Below the pieces are notes generated by a model. The model was not told the origin of the DNA, searched no databases, and saw only the letters and a program-made list of their open reading frames with translations. Below, one piece after another: positions 37,759 through 44,848 of a stretch of 64,000 nucleotides of DNA; within the stretch, counting starts at the first letter, position 1; every line of letters begins with the position of its first letter. This stretch comes from Brevibacterium linens ATCC 9172 (GTDB lineage Bacteria > Actinomycetota > Actinomycetes > Actinomycetales > Brevibacteriaceae): assembly GCF_900169165.1 (NCBI RefSeq), contig NZ_FXYY01000016.1:25009-89008 (forward strand), given 5' to 3'. The position numbers were made by a program, and so were the translations under genes.

Positions 37759-38366
37759 CTCCCGTCACCGAGGTTGAGTGCCCTTTGGAACAGGACTGCC
37801 ACCCCTTCGATCGCCGGTGCCAGCTGCAGCGCCGCGAGCGCATAGATCTCCTGGTCGCAGCCGAAGGGATCGATGACATCGTCTGCAGGACGGTCCTGAG
37901 AACGTCGGTGACTGCGCCGTCGGGCCGCTGCTTCGACCGCTGCCCGCAGACGAGTCACCCGGTCCGCCGTTGGAAGCGCACCTTGTCTGATGATCTCCTC
38001 GTCTGTTGTCAATGCTGCGAGACTTGCGAGCTCACGGATCGTGAAGGCTCGGCGGACGACGCGCGGATTGAGTTCGACCAGCACCCGTCGATGCTCGCGC
38101 GTCATTGCGAGTACGACGTCGGCCCCGCTGAGCATCTCCTCGCTGACTTGCCGCGCGCGATGGGTTCGGATGTCGATGGCTCCCATGAAACCAGCGACCT
38201 CCCTGGCCTCTCCGGGCACCGGCCGCCCCAGAGCGGCACGCGTGCCTGCCGAATGCAGACGAATCTCGGAGATATCGGCGAACCTCTGCGCAAGCACCGA
38301 TGCTGCAAGAGGAGAGCGGCAGAGATTTCCAGTGCACACGTTCAGGACGGTGAAGCTGTCAGGCAT
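37755..38366 (-). CDS. Low molecular weight protein tyrosine phosphatase (Wzb-like)
   Basis: A 203-residue phosphatase. The CX5R active site is VCTGNLCRSP (Cys at about residue 11, Arg 17). The general-acid Asp lies in the C-terminal DPFG segment, where most relatives have DPY. It sits next to the BY-kinase gene (8-bp overlap) and would remove phosphate from the kinase tyrosine cluster, controlling polymer length and export. Confidence 0.88.
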   Translation of the reverse strand: MPDSFTVLNVCTGNLCRSPLAASVLAQRFADISEIRLHSAGTRAALGRPVPGEAREVAGFMGAIDIRTHRARQVSEEMLSGADVVLAMTREHRRVLVELNPRVVRRAFTIRELASLAALTTDEEIIRQGALPTADRVTRLRAAVEAAARRRSHRRSQDRPADDVIDPFGCDQEIYALAALQLAPAIEGVAVLFQRALNLGDGR

Positions 38367-39945
38367 CAGCGCTCACCTTGGGCGAACCCGGCGGCGGATC
38401 TTCCGAATCCGGGGCAGTGACCGCAGCATCTTCGAGTTCGCTGCAGGGCAGGATCGGCCAGACTGCAGGGCTGGTGACATGATCCGCAACGACTGGCGAC
38501 ACCTCTGGAAAGTTCTCGCCTGCAGCGTGTGAGCCGGCCCCAGTCGACGGCTGAGCATAATCGGCCGCTTTGCCGTAGGTATATGGATCGTCGCCGTTCG
38601 AGGGCAGCATCGTGATGACGACTCCGGCGACACGGGTGCCCAATGCTTGATGAATGCGAATAGATTCGTCGAGTGCGGGCTTCTTGGTTCTGCCCGCCGC
38701 AGCGACCATGATCACCCCTCCAGCTCTTGTGCCGACCACCGCAGAATCTGTGACCGGCAATGTCGGTGGAGCGTCGAGTACGACGTAGTCGAAATCATGC
38801 CTCAAGTCGTTCAGCAGAGTGTCCATAGCCGGCGAACCCAGCAGTTCACTCGGATTCGGCGGGATATGACCTGCAGGCAGCGCGCAGAGACTGTGGTCCC
38901 CCCATGGCTGCAGCACGTCGGCGATCTCCACGCGCCCGACAAGCACGTCACTGAGACCCGCCGCTCCTTCGATACCCAGATACTCGTCTATCTTCGGTCG
39001 TCGAAGATCACAGTCGACGAGGGCAACTCGCTGTCCCGATTCGGCAAGGATGATCGACAGATTCACCGCAGTGATCGATTTGCCTTCGCCGAGGCTCGGG
39101 GAGGTGATGACGAAGACGCGGGCCTTGGAGCCCACAGCGAGGTAGTCGACGTTGGTGCGCAAAGCCCGGAATGACTCGGCCGCAGCGCCGTGCTTCGACG
39201 CCAGTACGACAAGGGGATCCTGGACGATGCTGGAATCGCGGGGGATCCTGCCGATGACGGGCGCGGATGTGAGCTGCCCGATGTCATGTGCCGATCGCAC
39301 TCTTGTGTCCAAGACGGCGGTGACGACGGCAGCCCCGACTCCGCACAGAAGCCCCAACAGCAATCCGGCCGGCAGGAGCAGGACTGCCCGTGGGCTCACC
39401 GGTTCGTCTTCCGCCTGAGCCTTCTGAGTAGTGGTCAGACCGATCAAGCTCTGCCCATCAGCTGTCTGAGGTTCGAGCTGGTTCTGCACAGCCTCTGTCA
39501 GACTCCGACTGATTGCCTCAGCGATGAGTTCAGCTTGTTGGGGGTCGGCATCAGTGACCGTGATGTCGATCAGGACCGATCCGTCGGGGGAGCTGGCTTT
39601 CACGTCCTTGCGGAGCTCGGCAACTGTGGTGTCCAATCCGAGGTCTGAGATCACCGGTTCGAGAACGACGCTTGTCCCGACAACATCCGTATAGCTGCTG
39701 ACGACTTCTTTGGCGAAGCTGTTGCCCTGAGCAAGTTCACCAGTTCCTCCCGCAAGTGACCGGACCGAAACATAGAGCTGAGTCCGAGCTTCGTACTTCG
39801 GGGGCATCAATGCGACGGGCACGGCCGCTGCCGCAATCCCCACTAATCCGGCAATTGTGACCAGCAGCCACCTTCGCTTGAGGATCCTCAGATAGTCACG
39901 CAGATCCAGAGCCGTGACGCTCGGAGCCTGTTCAGCCGTGCCCAT
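38359..39945 (-). CDS. Polysaccharide co-polymerase/BY-kinase (Wzc-like)
   Basis: A 528-residue fusion. The Wzz domain has two transmembrane helices (about 26-47 and 187-210) around an extracellular segment. The C-terminal tyrosine autokinase has Walker A (SPSLGEGKS, about 282-290), Walker A' (VALVDCDLRRP) and Walker B (YVVLDAPP). A short tyrosine cluster (DPYTYGKAADYAQ) is probably the autophosphorylation site, followed by an acidic, Pro-rich tail. It sets polymer length. ATG at 39945 has GGAAGGA upstream. The 219-bp gap upstream may hold a promoter for the kinase-to-polymerase segment. Confidence 0.9.
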   Translation of the reverse strand: MGTAEQAPSVTALDLRDYLRILKRRWLLVTIAGLVGIAAAAVPVALMPPKYEARTQLYVSVRSLAGGTGELAQGNSFAKEVVSSYTDVVGTSVVLEPVISDLGLDTTVAELRKDVKASSPDGSVLIDITVTDADPQQAELIAEAISRSLTEAVQNQLEPQTADGQSLIGLTTTQKAQAEDEPVSPRAVLLLPAGLLLGLLCGVGAAVVTAVLDTRVRSAHDIGQLTSAPVIGRIPRDSSIVQDPLVVLASKHGAAAESFRALRTNVDYLAVGSKARVFVITSPSLGEGKSITAVNLSIILAESGQRVALVDCDLRRPKIDEYLGIEGAAGLSDVLVGRVEIADVLQPWGDHSLCALPAGHIPPNPSELLGSPAMDTLLNDLRHDFDYVVLDAPPTLPVTDSAVVGTRAGGVIMVAAAGRTKKPALDESIRIHQALGTRVAGVVITMLPSNGDDPYTYGKAADYAQPSTGAGSHAAGENFPEVSPVVADHVTSPAVWPILPCSELEDAAVTAPDSEDPPPGSPKVSADA

Positions 39946-40164
39946 GCCTGTGTCCTTCCAAATCGCAATACAACTACACGGAGAACCGATCTCGATAAGC
40001 GCCGAACGATCTCAGAAAGCACTAGTGGTCTCCTTATGCCGTTCTGTCTGTTGCCGACAGCTCGGCGTCTTGTTGTGACGTTAACGACGCGGCGTGTCCG
40101 GAAGTGACGTCGACGGAGGAACCTGCGGTGATCCGCAACCGCCCTGCGGCAAGCCGACTCCTCC

Positions 40165-41379
40165 TCAGCGACGTCCATTGGTCAGCAGCTCGTAGAGCGC
40201 CGAGAGAACTCGGTCGAGCTGGTCATCGCGCATCGCTGAACCGCTGGGCAGAGTCAAACCGTGCGAGAACAGGAACTCGGAGAGCCGACCACCCGTCATA
40301 GAGCAGCGGGCGAACACCGGTTGAAGATGCATAGGCTTCCACAGCGGTCTCGTTTCGATTCCGCGATCAGCCAACATCCGTCCCAAAGCCCCAGCGCTGA
40401 TTCCGGTCTCGGCCTCGTCGACGATCACCGCGGTCAGCCAGGCATTGTCGCGATGGTGGTTGCCATCGCCGAAGAGAGCGAGGCCCGGGTGCTCGGCGAA
40501 GAAGTCAGCATACCGTCGACGGTGCGCCCGTCGCCGTTCGACCATCTGCTCGAGGCGAGTCAGCTGGGCCCGGCCGAGTGCAGCCAGGAGATTGCTGAGG
40601 CGGTAGTTGTATCCGATCTCCTGATGTTCGTAGTGGACGACCGGCTGTCGTGCCTGAGCAGCGAGGTGAGCGGCTCTGCGAGCGAGTTCGGGATCGTCTG
40701 TGAGCAGCGCACCACCGCCGGAGGTGGTCATGATCTTGTTGCCGTTGAATGACACCGCAGATGCCCGACCGAACCCGCCCACTGGCTGCCCGAGGTACTC
40801 GGAACCGAGGGATTCTGCGGCATCGACCAGGACGGGGACTTCGTATTCCGCCGCGACCGGCAGTATCCGCTCATAATCTGCAGGTCGCCCGAGCAGGTCG
40901 ACGGGGACGATCGCGGCCGGAAGTCGTCCGGCTCTCGCTGACCGTTCGAGGCGGTGATGCAATAGGCCCGGGTCAATGTTGCCGTCCGGACCGCAGTCGA
41001 CGAATTCCGGAGTCGCCCCGCAATAGGTGATGGCATTCGCGGTGGCGGCAAATGTCATCGTCGAGGTGAGGACTCGGTCGCCCGTCCTGACCCCGAGACC
41101 GAGCAGGCCCAGATGAAGTGCCGCAGTTCCGGACGACAGCGCAACTGCATGAGCAACACCTGTTGCAGCTGCCAGTTCGCTTTCGAACGCCGAAAGATCC
41201 GGCCCCACAGGTGCGATCCATCCGCTGCGGAAGGCCGCGAGAAGATAGGTTTCCTCAAGGCTTCCGACGTCAGGAGTCGACAGAGGAATCCGATCGGCTT
41301 CGACGGGCGACGGAGAGTGCGGGCGGGCAGCCGTCGGCGGCAGGACGCCGGTGCTGCGATCGGTTTCGGAGACAGTCAT
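40165..41379 (-). CDS. DegT/DnrJ/EryC1/StrS-family sugar aminotransferase
   Basis: A 404-residue PLP enzyme. Family features are DVGSLEETYLLAAFRSGWIA with GP, HAVALSSGTAALHLGLLGLG, the Asp in VLVDAAESLGS and the Schiff-base Lys in SFNGNKIMTTSGGG. It is closest in style to PglE/PseC/LegC-type 4-aminotransferases that act on a UDP-4-keto-6-deoxy sugar. The CapD-like gene upstream could supply that substrate. The ATG overlaps the acyltransferase stop (ATGA), so the two are coupled. Confidence 0.9.
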   Translation of the reverse strand: MTVSETDRSTGVLPPTAARPHSPSPVEADRIPLSTPDVGSLEETYLLAAFRSGWIAPVGPDLSAFESELAAATGVAHAVALSSGTAALHLGLLGLGVRTGDRVLTSTMTFAATANAITYCGATPEFVDCGPDGNIDPGLLHHRLERSARAGRLPAAIVPVDLLGRPADYERILPVAAEYEVPVLVDAAESLGSEYLGQPVGGFGRASAVSFNGNKIMTTSGGGALLTDDPELARRAAHLAAQARQPVVHYEHQEIGYNYRLSNLLAALGRAQLTRLEQMVERRRAHRRRYADFFAEHPGLALFGDGNHHRDNAWLTAVIVDEAETGISAGALGRMLADRGIETRPLWKPMHLQPVFARCSMTGGRLSEFLFSHGLTLPSGSAMRDDQLDRVLSALYELLTNGRR

Positions 41380-42587
41380 GACGCCGCCTCCTGCAGCGAA
41401 CGGGAGAATCCATCGGCATGGGCGTTCGGCGTCTCCGATTCCGACGAAGCGCCGCTGTCATCGGCCCCCCGTGTCTGCGAAGTCGGTTCGGTTTCCCGTC
41501 GATAAGCGGGAAAGTAGTCTCCGGTTTCATCGAACTCCCGGCCGACGGCCGAGAGCCTGAGCCGATGTGCTGCCAGCAGTCGGTCGTACCGCGCAGCAGA
41601 GAATATGCGCTCGCGAGTGAAATAGTCGACCTGTCCGGTCGGTGCGAATCCCCGTTTGTACCGTTCGAGGCTGTCCTCAGCCGTGACACCGCCTCCGAGC
41701 ACATACTTCTTGCAGCCTCGCTCCTTGAGCCATTTCATCGACTCCATTTTGACGAGGTCGTTGGGACGAGCTCTGAAGGCTGCGGCTTCAGTCCCCCCGA
41801 GGAAGTAATAGCCCACTTCTCGGCCGAAGAGGAGGAGGTCAGAAGAGACCAGAAGACCGTCAAGGTGCGCATACACATAGGCGAATTGGCCTGGCAGGGC
41901 TGTGTGGAGGCTTTCGAAGAAAGGCCGTTTGAATCGGTACCAGTCGACGCTGTCGCGACGTTCCATCGTCTCCGAATAGATACGGACGAAATCATCGACG
42001 TATCGCCCATCGGTATCGACGACGATCGTGACGCCCTCACGATGAGCGCGGCGAACATTGCTTCGAACCTTCGATGCCACTGCCTGAGAGAGTTCCTCGG
42101 AAGTGACTTCGAGGTCGCGGACAAGGTTTGTCTGCCGTTTCCGGGTGTGACCGGCAAATGGCAGAAGCGATTCCTCGAACAGCGACAACCTCGCGAACTC
42201 GCTGACGACGCGATTCTGCTCGGCCCAGACGGCGAAGTCCGCTTCGAACTTCACGGTCGCAGCGGCGACATCGCCGATGCACCAGTGCATCGGCCCGCCA
42301 TAGCCATATGGGGAGACGAGGTCATAGAGCGGGGCACCATCGTCTCCGGTGAGACCTGCAGCACGAGCGAGGTCTCCATCGATCTCGCGGAGAAAGAACG
42401 GATAGAGCACGTGCCCGCCCGTGTGCGACAGCGACGCAGCCATCAGTCGGCCGCCCTTTGGCCTGAGTGCGGCACACACATCAGGATGGGCAAACGGATG
42501 TCGCTCGGCAGAGTCTGACCAGAGGTCGATCCACTGCTTCCGGTCCGCAGCAGCTTCTCCGTCCCAGACTGTCCATGTGGCTCTCAT
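41376..42587 (-). CDS. FemAB-like GNAT acyltransferase
   Basis: A 403-residue protein with the acyltransferase fold of the FemAB/GNAT superfamily (BioF2-like PF13480): an N-terminal half with VLYPFFLREIDGD and YDLVSPYGYGGPMHW, then KVRSNVRRAHREGVTIVVD and the C-terminal core YFLGGTEAAAFRARPNDLVK with YVLGGGVTAEDSLERYKRGF. ATG at 42587 has GAGGTG upstream. It sits between dehydratase and aminotransferase genes, so it likely acylates the new amino group of the sugar. Its relatives transfer amino acids or acyl groups; the donor is unknown. A 50-residue Ser/Glu-rich C-terminal tail is present. Confidence 0.8.
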   Translation of the reverse strand: MRATWTVWDGEAAADRKQWIDLWSDSAERHPFAHPDVCAALRPKGGRLMAASLSHTGGHVLYPFFLREIDGDLARAAGLTGDDGAPLYDLVSPYGYGGPMHWCIGDVAAATVKFEADFAVWAEQNRVVSEFARLSLFEESLLPFAGHTRKRQTNLVRDLEVTSEELSQAVASKVRSNVRRAHREGVTIVVDTDGRYVDDFVRIYSETMERRDSVDWYRFKRPFFESLHTALPGQFAYVYAHLDGLLVSSDLLLFGREVGYYFLGGTEAAAFRARPNDLVKMESMKWLKERGCKKYVLGGGVTAEDSLERYKRGFAPTGQVDYFTRERIFSAARYDRLLAAHRLRLSAVGREFDETGDYFPAYRRETEPTSQTRGADDSGASSESETPNAHADGFSRSLQEAAS

Positions 42588-42704
42588 CGCCCGCACCTCG
42601 CTGCTCTTTCACTCACTGGCTTCTCCTGTCCCCGAAGGCGGAAGTGACCGATTGCTCTCCAGATTTCGCATGGGCAGTCGACCGCAGCCACCCTGAATCG
42701 CCTC

Positions 42705-44600
42705 TCAGACTGCATGGGTCCTGCTCTCCGTTCGGCGTACATCTGCTTCATCGACATTCGTGCAGGCCCGGGAGCAGAACAAGTCGATGGCAGCTCGGTC
42801 GGCGGAGTCGAGTGGCATCGCTCCGGCGTCGAGGCTCGGTGCCTCGACCCGGCTGATCTTGTCGTGGATGCGGATGACGGTGCCTTCGTAGTCGCCGAAG
42901 AGCTCCTCGTCGAGCTTCTCACCCTCCCGCAGGCCGGTATAGACGATCTCGGTAGTCTGATTCGACATCGCAACCAGACTCCGGGCGATGTCGACGATGC
43001 GCACCGGCTCTCCCATGTCCAGGACCATGACGTAGCCGTCTTCGCCGATCGTCGCTGCCTGCAGCACCAGCTGGCACGCCTCCGGGATCGTCATGAAGAA
43101 GCGCCGGACCTCAGGGTCGGTGACCGTGATCGGGCCGCCCTGTCGGATCTGCTCCTGGAACGACAGAAGTACCGAACCTCGGGAGCCCAGAACATTGCCG
43201 AAGCGGACAGAGAGGTAGGTTCCGGGCGATTTCGCTGCGAATCCGCTGACCAGTCGTTCGGCGATCCGCTTGCTCCGACCGAGTTCGCTCGTCGGGGCAG
43301 CGGCCTTATCCGTCGAGATGTTGACGAAGGTTTCGACTCCGACAGCATGCGCGGCTTCGAGGACGTTGAGAGTGCCGTGGACATTCGTCTTCCAGGCCTC
43401 CTCGGGGAATCTCTGCAGCATCGGCAGATGCTTGAGTGCCGCCGCGTGGAAGACGATCTGCGGCTTCGCCTCCGCGAAGATATGGTCGAGGGCGCTCCTG
43501 TCACGGATATCGGCGAGGACCGTGTTCGGCGACATCAGCAGTGCAGAACCGTAGAGAGTGAGTTCGACTCCATGCAACGCGGTCTCATCCCGGTCGAGCA
43601 TGACGAGACTCTCTGGGTGGAGAGCGAACAGCTGTCGGCAGAGCTCGCTGCCGATCGATCCTCCGGCTCCGGTGACGAGCACCCTCTTGCCGGCCACCTT
43701 CTTCGCGATCTCCGCCAGATCGGTGTGCACCGGGGCACGGCCGATGAGGTCTTCGACCTTGATATCGCGGATGTCGCCGATCTCGACCTTCCGATTGACC
43801 ATCTCTGCCAGCGGCGGGATCGTCCTCAGCCACTTCCCTGTCGGCTGCAGACGATCACGGCAGGTCTGCAGGAAGTCCGCATCGGAATCGGCGATCGCAA
43901 CGATGACTCCGGAGACATTGAGCCATCCGGCCACCTCGGCGATGTCCTCACTCGTCCCCCGAACACGGACCCCGTGAATGCTCAGTTGCCGTTTGTGCGG
44001 ATCGTCGTCGATGAGCCCGACGGGAAGATACGCACCGTCAGGGTCGGAAAGCATCTGCCGGATGAGGGACTCAGCTGCGTTACCAGCTCCGACGACGAGC
44101 ACTCGCTCCCCCTGCAGCGGACGGGTCGCGATCTGGTGGGACCAGCGGACGAGGTACCGGCTGCCGGTCATGAAGATGAACGCGGAGAACACGGTGAGCA
44201 GAACGAACGGGGAATCCCCCAAGGTGACAGCCATCAGGCCGCAGGCGATGATCAGGGCGATGATCGCGATGCTGCCGTATTCGGCGAAACTTCCGTAGTG
44301 ATAGCGACTGCGGTAGAGCCCGATGAGCAGACCGAGGAGCAGCTGCAGGACCACTGCGGTCGTTGCTGCGGAAGCGAGTTCGACCACGCTGACGGCTCCG
44401 TTTCCCATGACGGCAGCTGCGAGCAGTCCGGCACAGCCCCAAGCGGCGACATCGAAGACCAGCTGGATTCTGGTCTTGCTCCTCCAGATCCGCATCGCCA
44501 TCCGCGCCGGCCTCGGTGCACCGGCAGTCACCGGGGTCGGCGGAGCCGCGCCCACCGCACCTGTCCGGGTGAGTGGATTCGGATGTTCTGACACAGTCAT
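42705..44600 (-). CDS. CapD/PglF-like UDP-sugar 4,6-dehydratase
   Basis: A 631-residue membrane-anchored nucleotide-sugar dehydratase. Four transmembrane helices lie at about 45-155. A CoA-binding-like Rossmann domain starts at VLVVGAGNAAESLI (168-181), and the catalytic SDR domain at VLVTGAGGSIGSELC (307-321). STDKAAAPTSELGRSKR (429-445) holds the active-site Lys; the position of the usual Tyr/Met in YxxxK/MxxxK is Leu (440). WbpM, PglF and CapD relatives make UDP-4-keto-6-deoxy-GlcNAc. ATG at 44600 has GGGAG upstream. It starts the biosynthetic part of the cluster. Confidence 0.88.
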   Translation of the reverse strand: MTVSEHPNPLTRTGAVGAAPPTPVTAGAPRPARMAMRIWRSKTRIQLVFDVAAWGCAGLLAAAVMGNGAVSVVELASAATTAVVLQLLLGLLIGLYRSRYHYGSFAEYGSIAIIALIIACGLMAVTLGDSPFVLLTVFSAFIFMTGSRYLVRWSHQIATRPLQGERVLVVGAGNAAESLIRQMLSDPDGAYLPVGLIDDDPHKRQLSIHGVRVRGTSEDIAEVAGWLNVSGVIVAIADSDADFLQTCRDRLQPTGKWLRTIPPLAEMVNRKVEIGDIRDIKVEDLIGRAPVHTDLAEIAKKVAGKRVLVTGAGGSIGSELCRQLFALHPESLVMLDRDETALHGVELTLYGSALLMSPNTVLADIRDRSALDHIFAEAKPQIVFHAAALKHLPMLQRFPEEAWKTNVHGTLNVLEAAHAVGVETFVNISTDKAAAPTSELGRSKRIAERLVSGFAAKSPGTYLSVRFGNVLGSRGSVLLSFQEQIRQGGPITVTDPEVRRFFMTIPEACQLVLQAATIGEDGYVMVLDMGEPVRIVDIARSLVAMSNQTTEIVYTGLREGEKLDEELFGDYEGTVIRIHDKISRVEAPSLDAGAMPLDSADRAAIDLFCSRACTNVDEADVRRTESRTHAV

Positions 44601-44650
44601 CGTGATCTCCCATGCTCGACAATTCCGGCCCATTCGATGTGGCGGCCGGG

Positions 44651-44674
44651 CATCGTCGGTGAGAGCCGACGATG
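44651..44674 (-). promoter_or_regulatory. Leader hairpin before the dehydratase gene
   Basis: CATCGTCGG and CCGACGATG form a 9-bp stem with loop TGAGAG, 51 bp upstream of the dehydratase start at 44600. It could be an attenuator or a weak terminator limiting read-through from the LAL genes. Confidence 0.4.
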
Positions 44675-44798
44675 CTGCGATTCCGACTGCAGAATGCGTC
44701 GATTTCACGCTAGGAGTGCGATGACTCTGTTCTGGCGGTTGCGGAGGGGAGACTGCGGTCATCCGCGACTGCGGTGCGGGTCTCCGCGGGGCGTTCTG

Positions 44799-44824
44799 CC
44801 GCAGACGGCGCGAACCGTCTGCGG
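44799..44824 (-). terminator. Hairpin after the first LAL regulator gene
   Basis: CCGCAGACGG and CCGTCTGCGG form a perfect 10-bp stem with loop CGCGAA, 25 bp after the LAL stop at 44849. It separates the LAL genes from the biosynthetic operon. Confidence 0.65.
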
Positions 44825-44848
44825 CTCACGCTCCGCACGGACGCCAGG

